From NCBI GenBank assembly GCA_017542245.1, contig JAFXXN010000135.1:62001-126000 (forward strand): a stretch of DNA of 64,000 nt. Direction: 5' to 3'. Shown one piece after another: positions 53,372-63,432 of the stretch (position 1 is the stretch's first letter; each line of letters starts with the position of its first letter). Below the pieces are notes generated by a model. It had not been told where the DNA came from. It worked only from the letters and a program-made list of their open reading frames with translations, and did not search any database. The translations under genes and the position numbers were made by a program. The stretch comes from Lachnospiraceae bacterium. GTDB taxonomy: Bacteria; Bacillota; Clostridia; Lachnospirales; Lachnospiraceae.

Positions 53372-55066
53372 ATGCTTTCGAATATACATGTTAAAAATTT
53401 TGCTATTATTGATGAGGCAGATATAGATCTGGCTGATAATCTGAATATTTTTACGGGAGAGACCGGTGCAGGCAAATCCCTGCTTTTAGGTGCTCTAAAT
53501 ATGGCTCTCGGAGCCAGGACGCCGAAGGATATAATTAGCACGAGTACGGAATATGCATTGAGCGAGCTGACTTTTACGGATATTTCCGAAAAAGTCAGGC
53601 AGAAATTAAACGAAGCAGGGATATCGGCCGATGATGAGGTCGTTATCTCAAAGAAGCTCATGAACAACGGAAGAAGTATTGTCCGCATAAACGGAGAAAC
53701 GTCAAGTGCCGCTTATGTTAAGGATTTAGCAGGACTGCTCATAGATATATACGGTCAGAATGAACATCAGTCATTGCTGAAGAAAGACAATCAGAAAGAC
53801 ATACTTGATGAATATGCGGGTGAGAAGATCGCAGAGCTCAAAACAAAGGTGAAAAAAGCTTATAACGATTATAAAGCTTTAAAAAATGAGGCTGACGGAC
53901 TTAACAGCGATGAACAGTCGCGGAAAAGACGTATCGATCTGCTTGAGTATGAGATAAAAGAGATTGAAAACGCCGGTTTAGAGAAGGATGAAGAAGAAAG
54001 GCTTAAGGACAGACATCGTTTCTTAGCAAACGCCATGCTTATTTCGGAAGGTTTAGAGGAAGGCTATGAAGCACTGAACGGAAATGAAAGAGCCAGCGAC
54101 AGCCTGTCCGAGGCAATCAGGGCACTTACAAAAATATCCGGATTTGACGGTGAACTTGAAAAAATTCTTGACAGTCTTTCAGACATAGACAGCTGCCTTA
54201 GTGATGTTATCCGTGATATAGGGGATTACAGGGACAAGCTTCCCGACGACAGGGAGGAACTGACAGAAGTTGAAGAAAGGCTCGATCTTATATCAAGGCT
54301 TAAATCAAAATACGGAAACAGTATAGAACAGATTGAAGATTATTTTGAGAAGGCAGAAAAAGAACTTGCCAATCTTCAGGATTTCGAAGGATACAGCATC
54401 GATCTTAAGAACAGACTCGAAAAGGCTGAAAAGGAACTTGAGAGTTTGACGGGAGAGCTTACCGAAAAAAGAAAAAAAGAAGCCGTCAAGCTTGGAAAGA
54501 AGATTTCCGAAGCACTGATGGAACTTAACTTTAATCAGGTTGAATTTAAGATAGATATTTCCGAAAAGAAGGAATATCATCCGGACGGAAGGGACGAATG
54601 TACTTTTATGATATCGCTTAATCCGGGTGAAAGCATAAAACCGGTTCAGGAGGTTGCCTCAGGCGGTGAACTTTCGCGAATTATGCTCGGAATAAAGTCA
54701 GTAATGGCCGGAAAGGACAGCGTAGGGACTTTAATATTTGATGAGATAGACGCCGGTATAAGCGGACGTACGGCTCAGATGGTTTCGGAAAAGCTGTGCA
54801 GAATAGCCGGAGAGCATCAGGTAATCTGCATAACACATCTTCCACAGATAGCATCCATGGCGGATAACCATTATGAGATAAGCAAGACTATACAGGACGG
54901 AAAGACAAGAACCGGGATCAGAAGACTTAAAGACAGCGGGATCAAGGATGAACTCGCAAGACTTATCGGCGGAGCTGAACTTACGGAAAAAGTATATGAA
55001 TCTGCTCTTGAAATGAAGACTCTGGCTGATAAGAGAAAGACAGAAATAAGAAATGACAAGAAATGA
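53372..55066 (+). CDS. recN: DNA repair protein RecN
   Basis: 564 residues, an SMC-like ATPase for double-strand-break repair. Walker A is GETGAGKSLLLGAL at the N-terminus (about 31-44); a long coiled-coil (about 150-380) follows, with a YGQNEHQSLLKKDNQ segment typical of RecN; the C-terminal lobe has the ABC signature VASGGELSRIMLGIKS and Walker B LIFDEIDAGISGRTAQMV, then CITHLPQIASMADNH. GTAGGAG lies five bases before the ATG. There is no SOS box that I can recognise upstream. Confidence 0.97.
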   Translation: MLSNIHVKNFAIIDEADIDLADNLNIFTGETGAGKSLLLGALNMALGARTPKDIISTSTEYALSELTFTDISEKVRQKLNEAGISADDEVVISKKLMNNGRSIVRINGETSSAAYVKDLAGLLIDIYGQNEHQSLLKKDNQKDILDEYAGEKIAELKTKVKKAYNDYKALKNEADGLNSDEQSRKRRIDLLEYEIKEIENAGLEKDEEERLKDRHRFLANAMLISEGLEEGYEALNGNERASDSLSEAIRALTKISGFDGELEKILDSLSDIDSCLSDVIRDIGDYRDKLPDDREELTEVEERLDLISRLKSKYGNSIEQIEDYFEKAEKELANLQDFEGYSIDLKNRLEKAEKELESLTGELTEKRKKEAVKLGKKISEALMELNFNQVEFKIDISEKKEYHPDGRDECTFMISLNPGESIKPVQEVASGGELSRIMLGIKSVMAGKDSVGTLIFDEIDAGISGRTAQMVSEKLCRIAGEHQVICITHLPQIASMADNHYEISKTIQDGKTRTGIRRLKDSGIKDELARLIGGAELTEKVYESALEMKTLADKRKTEIRNDKK

Positions 55067-55138
55067 ACCAGATAAGCTGTTTATTACAGCATTTAGTTAT
55101 TCGGATATAGTTCAACACATAAGCAGGGAGGTTTAAGG

Positions 55139-56575
55139 ATGAAGAACATTTTATTTACTGCATCAGAGGGTGTACCTTTTATAAAGACAGGTGGTCTTGC
55201 AGATGTTATAGGATCGTTACCTAAGTATCTGAACAAGGATGAATTTGATGTAAGGGTTATTCTGCCTAAATATACCTGCATGAAAGAAGAACTGAAAGCC
55301 GGTATGAAGTATATGACCCATTTTTACATGGATCTTAATTGGAGAAGACAGTATGTCGGCATTTTTGAGACCGAATATGAAGGAGTAAAATACTATTTTA
55401 TCGATAATGAATTCTATTTCCAGGGATTTGCACCATACGGAAATATTTATGAGGATATCGAGAAATTTGCTTTCTTCTGCCGTGCGGTTCTTTCGTCGCT
55501 GCCGGTTATAGGCTTCAGACCCGACATAATCCACTGCCATGACTGGCAGACCGGACTTATTCCCGTATTTCTTCATGACAACTTCCAGAGCAATGATTTC
55601 TATTGGGGAATCAAGACCATTATGACCATACATAACCTGAAATTCCAGGGTATCTGGGATAAAAAGGTAGTAAAGGAGATTACGGGTCTTTCGGATTATT
55701 ATTTTACTCCCGACAAATTGGAATATAAGGGAGACGCAAACTATCTTAAAGGCGGCATAGTTTATGCCGATTATGTTACTACGGTCAGCACCACATATGC
55801 CGAAGAAATAAAGATGCCTTTCTACGGAGAGGGACTAGACGGACTTATGAGGGCTCGTTCAAACTGCCTCTGCGGTATCGTGAACGGACTTGATTATAAT
55901 GAATATAATCCCGAAACCGACAAGCTGATAGTAAATAATTTTAACTCTAAAAATTTCAGGGTTGAAAAAGTAAAGAATAAGATAGCACTTCAACAAGAGC
56001 TTGGCTTAGAGGAGAATCCGGACAAATTCATGATCGGTATCTGCTCAAGACTTACCGACCAGAAGGGGCTTGATCTCGTTGACTGTGTAATAGAAGAGAT
56101 ATGTGCCGAGGATACTCAGTTCGTAGTACTCGGAACAGGCGATCCAAAGTATGAGAATCTTTTCAGGCATTTTGCCTGGAAATATCCAAACAGGGTTTCA
56201 GCGAACATTTTCTATTCAAATGAGCGTTCGCACAGGATTTATGCAGCCTGTGACGCGTACCTCATGCCTTCGCTGTTTGAACCGTGCGGACTTAGCCAGC
56301 TGATGAGCTTAAGGTATGGAACCGTTCCGATTGTCAGGGAGACCGGAGGTCTTAAGGATACTGTAGATCCATACAATGAATATGAGAACTCAGGAGACGG
56401 TTTCAGCTTCTGTAACTATAATGCCCACGAGATGCTTGCCACGATAAGATACGCTAAATCTGTTTACTATGGTAAGAAACGTGAGTGGCATAAGCTTATT
56501 GACAGAGGAATGGCTACAGATTTTTCATGGAACAATTCCGCAAAGCAGTACGAAGAGCTTTATAGGAGGCTTTGA
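55139..56575 (+). CDS. glgA: Glycogen synthase (ADP-glucose)
   Basis: 478 residues, GT5 family, normal length. It extends glycogen from ADP-glucose. The ADP-glucose motif KTGGLADVIGSLPK is near the N-terminus; CHDWQTGLIPVFL and the C-terminal ICSRLTDQKGLDL and MPSLFEPCGLSQLMSLRYGTVPIVRETGGLKDTV carry the nucleotide-binding Glu and Arg/Lys. GGGAGG precedes the ATG. It is unlinked to glgB (34 kb away) and sits between recN and murE; a terminator follows. Confidence 0.96.
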   Translation: MKNILFTASEGVPFIKTGGLADVIGSLPKYLNKDEFDVRVILPKYTCMKEELKAGMKYMTHFYMDLNWRRQYVGIFETEYEGVKYYFIDNEFYFQGFAPYGNIYEDIEKFAFFCRAVLSSLPVIGFRPDIIHCHDWQTGLIPVFLHDNFQSNDFYWGIKTIMTIHNLKFQGIWDKKVVKEITGLSDYYFTPDKLEYKGDANYLKGGIVYADYVTTVSTTYAEEIKMPFYGEGLDGLMRARSNCLCGIVNGLDYNEYNPETDKLIVNNFNSKNFRVEKVKNKIALQQELGLEENPDKFMIGICSRLTDQKGLDLVDCVIEEICAEDTQFVVLGTGDPKYENLFRHFAWKYPNRVSANIFYSNERSHRIYAACDAYLMPSLFEPCGLSQLMSLRYGTVPIVRETGGLKDTVDPYNEYENSGDGFSFCNYNAHEMLATIRYAKSVYYGKKREWHKLIDRGMATDFSWNNSAKQYEELYRRL

Positions 56576-56588
56576 TTTTATGATATAC

Positions 56589-56618
56589 AGACTGCTGCTG
56601 ATATGTGGCAGTCTTTTT
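56589..56618 (+). terminator. Rho-independent terminator of glgA
   Basis: AGACTGC pairs with GCAGTCT around TGCTGATATGTG, followed by TTTTT. It starts 14 bases after the glgA stop. Confidence 0.8.
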
Positions 56619-56636
56619 CCTTGCAGACAGGTTTTA

Positions 56637-56671
56637 TAACAAAATAGAAGATGCGGAGCATCATTTTGTTA
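56637..56671. other. Stem-loop between glgA and murE
   Basis: TAACAAAAT (56637-56645) pairs with ATTTTGTTA (56663-56671), and inside it GATGC pairs with GCATC around GGA, leaving a bulge AGAA on one side. No T-tract follows on the plus strand. It stands just before the 33-base repeat and could be an RNA element of the murE leader; function unknown. Confidence 0.4.
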
Positions 56672-56677
56672 CCGATG

Positions 56678-56710
56678 AAACGCAGAAGGCGTTTTCGAGG
56701 CGATATTGAC
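56678..56710 (+). repeat. 33-base dispersed repeat, copy 1 (before murE)
   Basis: Begins AAACGCAGAAGGCG and ends CGATATTGAC, 13 bases before the murE ATG. It matches 61038-61070 at 28 of 33 positions; both copies start AAACGC, share GAAGGCG and end GATA-N-TGAC. AAACGC can pair with GCGTTT in this copy to make a small hairpin. Confidence 0.55.
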
Positions 56711-56722
56711 TTAGGAGGAAAT

Positions 56723-58249
56723 ATGAAACATCTTGCTGAACTGGTAGAGAATTTAAAATCTGTTTTAGTATGTGAGTTACCTGAAAGGGAACTTAACGGT
56801 GCAGTAAGTCGTCTAATATATGATACGAGAGCAGAGTTCGAAGAGAATTCAGCTTTTGTGTGTATCTCAGGTGCATCATTTGACGGACATGATTTTGCCG
56901 CTGAAGCTGCCCGCAAGGGGGCAAAGTATATCTTTTCTGAAAAAGAGATAGGAGATATTGAAGGAGCTGTTGTGATCAGGGTAAGCGATACCAGAAAAGC
57001 TCTGTCGCTTCTGTCGGCAGCATGGTTCGATCATCCTGCTGAAAAACTGACCACCATAGGACTTACCGGAACCAAAGGTAAATCCACTACCTGTTATATG
57101 ATCAGAAACATCCTTGAAGCGTCGGGGAGAAGCTGCGGGATCATAGGAACTATCGGGATAGTCATAAAGGATAAAACTTATGAGACCCATAATACCACTC
57201 CGGAATCATACAGCATCCAGGAATATATGAGAAAAATGGTAGATGCCGGATGTGATACACTTATCATGGAAGTTTCTTCACAGGGACTGAAACAACACAG
57301 GACTTACGGGATAAACTTTGACTATGCCGTATTCACAAACCTTTCAAAAGACCATATAGGCGGAGCGGAGCATAAAGATTTCGAAGAGTACAGATATTGT
57401 AAATCATTACTGTTTAAACAGTGTAAAACCGCGATCGTAAATACAGATGATGCCAATACAGCATATATGCTTGAGGGAAGCGATGCCAAAAGAGTAGGTT
57501 TCGGTATGGGAAGTAACCTTAAAGAGGGTGAAAATGTCCGGACAAAAGTCTTAGACGATTTCTGTGGGGAAATACTTAAAGCGACAGAACTGAGGCTGTT
57601 TACCGAAAACGGAGTAATGGGCATAGAGTTTGACTATGAAGGCTTGCTGAAAGGAACCGCAAGGCTTTCCATACCCGGCAGGTTCAATGTTATGAACGCA
57701 TTGTGCGCTATAGCAGTATCATCACATTTTACCAAAGATACAGCACTTATTTCCGAAAGCCTTAAGGCTACTCATGTCAGAGGAAGACTGGAACCGGTAA
57801 AGATTTCAGACAAATGTACTATGCTTATAGATTATGCGCATAATGCCATGGCGTTGGAAAGCGTGCTTAAAACTTTAAGAGAGTATAAGCCTAAGAGGCT
57901 TGTCTGCCTTTTTGGATGCGGAGGAAACAGATCGAAGGACAGACGTTATGAAATGGGTGAAGTATCCTCTAATCTTTCGGACCTGACAGTTGTAACTTCC
58001 GATAACCCAAGGTATGAGAAGCCGGAGGATATAATAAACGATATTCTTATCGGAGTAAAACGCGGGGACGGATATTATATTACGATTCCCGACAGACGCG
58101 AAGCCATTAAATATGTGATAGATAATGCCCTGGAAGGCGACTGTATACTGCTTACCGGAAAGGGTAATGAGGATTATCAGGAAATAGAAGGTGTTCGTTA
58201 TCATATGGACGAGAGGGAGATTGTAGCTGACATTTTGAAACGAGGGTGA
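56723..58249 (+). CDS. murE: UDP-N-acetylmuramyl-tripeptide synthetase
   Basis: 508 residues from the ATG at 56723 (AGGAGG five bases upstream); an ATG 24 codons earlier lies in the 33-base repeat region and has no site. It adds the third amino acid to the peptidoglycan stem peptide. Motifs: LIYDTRAEFEENSAFVCISG, ATP loop GLTGTKGKSTTCYMI, HNTTPESYSIQEY, the Mur ligase Lys and His regions, and the C-terminal TSDNPRYEKPEDI. The Asp-Asn-Pro-Arg motif is typical of meso-diaminopimelate-adding enzymes. priA begins four bases after the stop. Confidence 0.95.
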   Translation: MKHLAELVENLKSVLVCELPERELNGAVSRLIYDTRAEFEENSAFVCISGASFDGHDFAAEAARKGAKYIFSEKEIGDIEGAVVIRVSDTRKALSLLSAAWFDHPAEKLTTIGLTGTKGKSTTCYMIRNILEASGRSCGIIGTIGIVIKDKTYETHNTTPESYSIQEYMRKMVDAGCDTLIMEVSSQGLKQHRTYGINFDYAVFTNLSKDHIGGAEHKDFEEYRYCKSLLFKQCKTAIVNTDDANTAYMLEGSDAKRVGFGMGSNLKEGENVRTKVLDDFCGEILKATELRLFTENGVMGIEFDYEGLLKGTARLSIPGRFNVMNALCAIAVSSHFTKDTALISESLKATHVRGRLEPVKISDKCTMLIDYAHNAMALESVLKTLREYKPKRLVCLFGCGGNRSKDRRYEMGEVSSNLSDLTVVTSDNPRYEKPEDIINDILIGVKRGDGYYITIPDRREAIKYVIDNALEGDCILLTGKGNEDYQEIEGVRYHMDEREIVADILKRG

Positions 58250-58253
58250 GTGC

Positions 58254-60524
58254 TTGTACGCTGACATTATAATAGACATTTCCGTTGAAAATCTTGACAG
58301 GACGTTTCAATATCATATACCTGAAAATTTTGAAGATTCGGTTACTGTGGGATCTAAGGTGAATATTCCGTTTGGAAAGGGTAACCGGAAGATCACGGGA
58401 TATGTTGTCGGGATTTCAGATGAAGCCAAGATAGACGTGACAAAGATTAAGGATATTGACTCAGTCTGCATTAAGGATATATCTATAGAAGACAGGATGA
58501 TAGAACTGGCTTTCTGGATGAAGGAACATTTTGCATCAACGACCAATGAGGCATTGAAATGTGTACTTCCTGTAAAGAGGGCAGTAAGGAGTAAAGTAGA
58601 AAAAATCATACTTCCTGCCGTATCAAAGGATGTTTTGGGAGTAGAGCTTGATCTTGCGGTAAGAAAGCATTATACCGCAAAGGAAAGGTTTTTAAGAGAG
58701 CTGATATCCGAATATGATGATGGACTGAAATACAGTCTTATAACAGAAAAACTGAATATCCTTCCTGCTACAATAAGTTCAATAGAGAGGAAAGGTCTTA
58801 TTAAGGTTGAGAGCAAGACCGTTTTCAGAAATACCCTGGGCAAAGCTGCAGATGATGCAGAAGCAGATAATGATGCAATAGTCTTAAATGACGAACAGAA
58901 AAAGATCAGTGATTCCATAACGGAAGATCTGAAAAACGGGATAAAAGGGAAATATCTTATTCACGGAATAACCGGAAGCGGAAAAACAGAAGTATATCTA
59001 TCGGTGATAGATGAGGTAATAAAGCAGGGAAAGAGCGTTATTATGCTGATACCCGAAATAGCTCTTACCTACCAGACGGTAAAGCGTTTCTATAAACGTT
59101 TCGGAGACGGCATTTCCGTGATAAACTCCAGACTGTCGGCCGGAGAGAGATATGATCAGTATTTAAGGGCCAAGAACGGAGATACGAGAATTGTTATAGG
59201 ACCCAGGTCGGCAATCTTTTCTCCGTTTGATAATCTGGGCCTGATAATAATAGATGAGGAGCACGAGGGAAGTTATAAAAGTGAGAATTCTCCAAAGTAT
59301 GATACTAGGGAAGTCGCTTTTCACCGTGCTGAAAAGGAAGACGCTGCCGTAATACTGGGTTCGGCAACTCCGTCTCTTACTAGTTACCTTCTTTCAAAAG
59401 AAGGCAGGATACGCCTTTTTGAACTTAAGCAGAGGGCCGGCGGAGCAGAACTTCCGGCAGTACATATTGTTGATCTTAAGGAAGAACTTAAGCAGAAGAA
59501 CAGATCGATCTTTTCAAGAAAATTAAGGGAGCTTATGGAAGACAGGCTCCTTAAGGGTGAACAGATAATGCTGTTCATCAACCGGCGCGGGCATTCCGGA
59601 TTTGTAAACTGCAGAAACTGCGGAACTGTCATGAAATGTCCTCATTGTGATGTTTCACTGACATTTCATAATCCGGGAAAACTGATATGCCATTACTGCG
59701 GATTTGAAAAGGAAATGACAGTAAACTGCCCTGAATGCGGTTCTCCGTATATCGGGACTTTCGGAACGGGAACACAGAAGATAGAAGAAATGCTTAACAG
59801 GGAATATCCTGATGCCCGTGTATTAAGAATGGATTATGATACTACACGTGCTAAGGAAAGTTATGATGAAATTCTTTCGAAGTTTTCAAACCGTGAAGCG
59901 GATATCCTGGTTGGAACACAGATGATAGTTAAAGGACACGACTTTCATAATGTTACTTTGGTGGGGATAATACTCGCTGATATGTCACTTTATCAGGAAG
60001 ATTACAGGAGTGCTGAGAAAACATTTCAGCTGCTCTCGCAGGCAGCCGGACGTGCGGGGCGAGGAAAAAGAAGCGGAGATGTCGTTATACAGACCTATAA
60101 TCCCGGGCACTACGCAATTGAAGCTGCGGCGGTCCATGATTACGGGAGATTTTACGATGAAGAGATAGCATTCAGGCGTTTGATGAAATATCCGCCCGCA
60201 TGGAGCATGCTGAAAGTTATGCTTTGTTCCGAAAACGAGCCTGAACTTTTAAAGGAAACCGAACGTGTAAATATGTTTCTGAAAAAGGAAACGGAACATA
60301 TAAATAACTGCGTAAACAATGGGAAAATTACCGGTACGGAGCGGGAAATTAAGTTGTTTGGCCCGTCAAAAGCAGGTATTTACAGGATAAATGATATATA
60401 CAGGATTATATTTTATCTAAAGGGAAATGACTATGATATGCTTACAGAAATAAAAGATAAGCTGATGACGCTTCCCGTTGAGCATAAAGATGTCAGTATG
60501 CAGTTTGATTTTAATCCGTATTGA
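58254..60524 (+). CDS. priA: Primosomal replication helicase PriA
   Basis: 756 residues from a TTG at 58254 with GAGGG nearby in murE's end; no ATG fits. PriA restarts stalled replication forks. The 3'-DNA-binding domain (about 1-100) begins YADIIIDISVENLDRTFQYHIPE; Walker A is GITGSGKTEVYL, Walker B DEEH, and the zinc-binding Cys cluster is CRNCGTVMKCPHCD with CHYCGFEK and CPECGS. The helicase C-terminal half has QAAGRAGRGKRSGDV. It is close to murE and def, in one transcription unit. Confidence 0.97.
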   Translation: MYADIIIDISVENLDRTFQYHIPENFEDSVTVGSKVNIPFGKGNRKITGYVVGISDEAKIDVTKIKDIDSVCIKDISIEDRMIELAFWMKEHFASTTNEALKCVLPVKRAVRSKVEKIILPAVSKDVLGVELDLAVRKHYTAKERFLRELISEYDDGLKYSLITEKLNILPATISSIERKGLIKVESKTVFRNTLGKAADDAEADNDAIVLNDEQKKISDSITEDLKNGIKGKYLIHGITGSGKTEVYLSVIDEVIKQGKSVIMLIPEIALTYQTVKRFYKRFGDGISVINSRLSAGERYDQYLRAKNGDTRIVIGPRSAIFSPFDNLGLIIIDEEHEGSYKSENSPKYDTREVAFHRAEKEDAAVILGSATPSLTSYLLSKEGRIRLFELKQRAGGAELPAVHIVDLKEELKQKNRSIFSRKLRELMEDRLLKGEQIMLFINRRGHSGFVNCRNCGTVMKCPHCDVSLTFHNPGKLICHYCGFEKEMTVNCPECGSPYIGTFGTGTQKIEEMLNREYPDARVLRMDYDTTRAKESYDEILSKFSNREADILVGTQMIVKGHDFHNVTLVGIILADMSLYQEDYRSAEKTFQLLSQAAGRAGRGKRSGDVVIQTYNPGHYAIEAAAVHDYGRFYDEEIAFRRLMKYPPAWSMLKVMLCSENEPELLKETERVNMFLKKETEHINNCVNNGKITGTEREIKLFGPSKAGIYRINDIYRIIFYLKGNDYDMLTEIKDKLMTLPVEHKDVSMQFDFNPY

Positions 60525-60557
60525 TATCGATCAAATAAAATTTCAAGGAGAATTTAA

Positions 60558-61028
60558 ATGGCACTGAGAAATATTAGAACAGAAGGAGATCCGATCCTCG
60601 GAAAAATATCGAAACCCGTATGGGAAGTTACCCCAAAGATCAAAGAACTTATCGGGGATATGCTTGAGACTATGTATAATGCTAACGGAGTCGGACTTGC
60701 CGCTGTTCAGGTCGGAATCTTAAAGAGAATTGTTGTAATAGATGTTTCTGAAGAGGGAAATGATCCCATTATCTTGATAAATCCTGAGATAATAGACAAA
60801 TCAGGATCGCAGACGGGAATGGAAGGCTGCCTTTCTGTACCGGGTAAGAACGGGATCGTGACACGTGCGGAACATGTAAAAGTAAAAGCATTTGATCAGA
60901 ATATGAAGGTTTTTGAAATAGAAGGCGATGAGCTTTTGGCAAGGGCTTTTCAGCATGAACTTGATCATTTGGACGGAATTCTTTATACTTCGAAGGTTGA
61001 AGGTGAATTAGAGGCGTCTGAAGACTGA
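60558..61028 (+). CDS. def: Peptide deformylase
   Basis: 156 residues. It removes formyl from N-terminal formylmethionine. The three conserved motifs are present: NGVGLAAVQVG (a variant of GxGLAAxQ), EGCLSVPG (catalytic Cys), and QHELDHLDGI (metal-binding HExxH). It belongs with fmt, which follows after 63 bases, and is preceded by priA. AAGGAG is seven bases before the ATG. Confidence 0.97.
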   Translation: MALRNIRTEGDPILGKISKPVWEVTPKIKELIGDMLETMYNANGVGLAAVQVGILKRIVVIDVSEEGNDPIILINPEIIDKSGSQTGMEGCLSVPGKNGIVTRAEHVKVKAFDQNMKVFEIEGDELLARAFQHELDHLDGILYTSKVEGELEASED

Positions 61029-61037
61029 ATCATAGTA

Positions 61038-61070
61038 AAACGCTGAAGGCGCTTTCAAGGTGATAATGAC
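61038..61070 (+). repeat. 33-base dispersed repeat, copy 2 (before fmt)
   Basis: Begins AAACGCTGAAGGCG and ends GATAATGAC, between def and fmt, 22 bases before the fmt ATG. It matches 56678-56710 at 28 of 33 positions. Confidence 0.55.
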
Positions 61071-61091
61071 AACGGATAAGAGGTATGCAGA

Positions 61092-62030
61092 ATGAAAATT
61101 GTCTTTATGGGTACCCCGGATATAGCGGCCGGAGTTCTTGAAACCCTTATCGCTTCAGAACATGATATTGCTGCGGTAGTTACACAGCCGGATAAACCTA
61201 ACTCAAGAGGAAATGCCATCATCTTCTCACCTGTCAAGGATGTGGCTCTTAAGGCCGGGATACGCGTATTGCAGCCTGTGAAAGCTTCATCGGACGAGTT
61301 TGCCCTGACCCTTAAAGAGATTAACCCGGATATAATAGTTGTTGTAGCTTTCGGCCAGATACTTAGGAAAAATGTGCTTGAACTGGCGAAATACGGATGT
61401 ATAAATGTACATGCTTCACTTTTGCCTAAATACAGAGGTGCATCACCTATACAATGGGCTGTTATCAACGGGGAAAAAGAAACGGGTATAACGATCATGC
61501 AGATGGATCCAGGTATTGATACGGGAGATATCATTTTGCAGGAAAAACTGGAGTTAAGGGAAGATGAGACTGCAGGAAGCCTGTTTGACAGACTAACCGA
61601 GATGGCCGGTCCGGTCCTTTTAAAGGCTTTGAAACAGATAAATGACGGGACAGCCGTGAGAACCCCTCAGGACGAGAACGGTGCAACATATGTTTCAATG
61701 CTGAAAAAGTCCATGGGAAGGATAAATTTCAATCATAAGGCAGAAGAACTTGAAAGACTTATCAGGGGACTTGTTCCCTGGCCCGGAGCTTATACGTTTG
61801 TAGATGGAAAAATGCTTAAGATATGGAAAGCGGTTGTGGCTTCGGAATGTGATAAGGTTGAAGCATTGCCGGGACAGATAAGAATAGTGGATAATGCATT
61901 TTTTATAGGAACTTTAGACAGACCGCTTGAAATCTTAGAACTTCAGAACGAAGGGAAAAAACGTTTGCCGGCCTATGATTTTTTAAGAGGAACATCTATA
62001 GAAGACGGTATGATGACCGATAATATCTGA
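61092..62030 (+). CDS. fmt: Methionyl-tRNA formyltransferase
   Basis: 312 residues. It formylates initiator Met-tRNA. MGTPDIAAGVLETLI at the start, the catalytic NVHASLLPKYRGASPIQWAVINGEKETGITIMQMDPGIDTGDI (Asn, His and Asp of the formyl-transfer site) and the C-terminal tRNA-binding domain from about 205 are intact. It works opposite to def, its neighbour. AGAGGT lies ten bases before the ATG; rsmB starts 19 bases after the stop. Confidence 0.97.
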   Translation: MKIVFMGTPDIAAGVLETLIASEHDIAAVVTQPDKPNSRGNAIIFSPVKDVALKAGIRVLQPVKASSDEFALTLKEINPDIIVVVAFGQILRKNVLELAKYGCINVHASLLPKYRGASPIQWAVINGEKETGITIMQMDPGIDTGDIILQEKLELREDETAGSLFDRLTEMAGPVLLKALKQINDGTAVRTPQDENGATYVSMLKKSMGRINFNHKAEELERLIRGLVPWPGAYTFVDGKMLKIWKAVVASECDKVEALPGQIRIVDNAFFIGTLDRPLEILELQNEGKKRLPAYDFLRGTSIEDGMMTDNI

Positions 62031-62049
62031 TATATTGAAGGGGGATAAT

Positions 62050-63432
62050 TTGAGCAGCAGGAGCGTAGCACTTGAAAATGTTATTTCAATCCTTGAAGAC
62101 AGAAAGCCGCTGCATTTAATCCTTAAGGAATCACTTGACAAAATGAGTGACAGTAAGGACAGGAGTTTTACTGCAAGGCTTACAAGAGGATGTGTTGAGA
62201 GAAAGATTTTTCTTGATCACTGCCTTAATATTCTCTCTAGTGTAAAGGTTAATAAGCAGAAGCCTGTTATCAGGAATATACTCAGATGCGGATTGTATCA
62301 GATACTGTTTATGGATTCTGTTACTGATTTTGCCGGATGTGACGAATCTGTAAAACTGGCTGTTAAAAAAGGCTTTGGAAATCTTAAAGGATTTGTAAAC
62401 GGAGTTTTAAGGAATGCCTGCAGAAGCAAGGACGAACTGTTAAAGGAACTAGAAAAGGAAGGAACGGAAAACTTTTCCGTGAGATATTCAGTACCCGGCT
62501 TTATAGTTGAAGACTTCCTTTTAAGATTCGGGAAAGAAAGAACCGAGAAGATATTTGAATATTACCTTAAAGAAAATCCGATATCCATAAGATGTAACTG
62601 CTCAAAGATCACGCCTTTGGAATTATTCTGCCGCCTGGAAAAAACAGGTGTGGAAAACGGATTTAAGGTAAGCCTGAACCGATATATGGACAGCTGCTTT
62701 GTCATTCATACGGGTGAAGCACATTCAGTAAGTGAACCGTACAGGTTTTCGCCGGATTCAGTTAAAGAACTGGCCGGATTATTTGTTATCCAGGATTTTA
62801 GTTCCTCTCTTGTCGGATATGTGGCTGATAAAGCAAATATTTTTTACGAAAAAAACAAGGGAAAGGTACTTGATCTGTGTGCCGCCCCCGGCGGGAAAAG
62901 CATGCATATGGCAGATCTGGGTTATGAAGTGACTTCGTGTGACATTTCCGAAAAAAAACTCGGGCTTATCAGAGAAGCTGCCGGAAGATGCGGTTTTGAT
63001 AATGTAGAGGTTATGCAAAATGATGCTTCTGTTTACAGAGCATCGTTTGAAAATGCTTTTGATATAGTTCTGTGCGATGTTCCATGTTCGGGACTTGGCA
63101 TTATAGGGAAGAAGCCTGATATAAAGTACAACATGTCCCCTGAAAAAAGTAAGGAACTGGCAGATCTTCAAAGAAAGATAGTAAAGAATGCAATAGGTTA
63201 TCTGAAAGAAGACGGGATACTTATATACAGTACCTGCACTCTTACAGCATGTGAAAACATGGAAAATGCCGAGTATTTTATCAGATCCTGCGGACTTAAG
63301 GGTATTCCTGTAAAGAAGTTTTTACCCAAAGGCATTGAGCCGGAAAAAGAAGACGACTGCTTTATACAGATCCTTCCGGGAGAATACGGAAGCGACGGAT
63401 TCTTTATCTGCTGTATGGGGAGGAATAAATGA
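62050..63432 (+). CDS. rsmB: 16S rRNA m5C967 methyltransferase RsmB
   Basis: 460 residues from a TTG at 62050 (AAGGGGG six bases upstream); a TTG at 62035 would overlap that site. The N-terminal NusB-like RNA-binding domain (about 1-145) precedes a methyltransferase core: CAAPGGKS SAM motif (LDLCAAPGGKSMHMAD), DVPCSGLGIIGKKPDIKY with the catalytic Cys, and IYSTCTLTACEN with the second Cys. The rlmN start codon overlaps its stop (ATGA). Confidence 0.95.
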   Translation: MSSRSVALENVISILEDRKPLHLILKESLDKMSDSKDRSFTARLTRGCVERKIFLDHCLNILSSVKVNKQKPVIRNILRCGLYQILFMDSVTDFAGCDESVKLAVKKGFGNLKGFVNGVLRNACRSKDELLKELEKEGTENFSVRYSVPGFIVEDFLLRFGKERTEKIFEYYLKENPISIRCNCSKITPLELFCRLEKTGVENGFKVSLNRYMDSCFVIHTGEAHSVSEPYRFSPDSVKELAGLFVIQDFSSSLVGYVADKANIFYEKNKGKVLDLCAAPGGKSMHMADLGYEVTSCDISEKKLGLIREAAGRCGFDNVEVMQNDASVYRASFENAFDIVLCDVPCSGLGIIGKKPDIKYNMSPEKSKELADLQRKIVKNAIGYLKEDGILIYSTCTLTACENMENAEYFIRSCGLKGIPVKKFLPKGIEPEKEDDCFIQILPGEYGSDGFFICCMGRNK

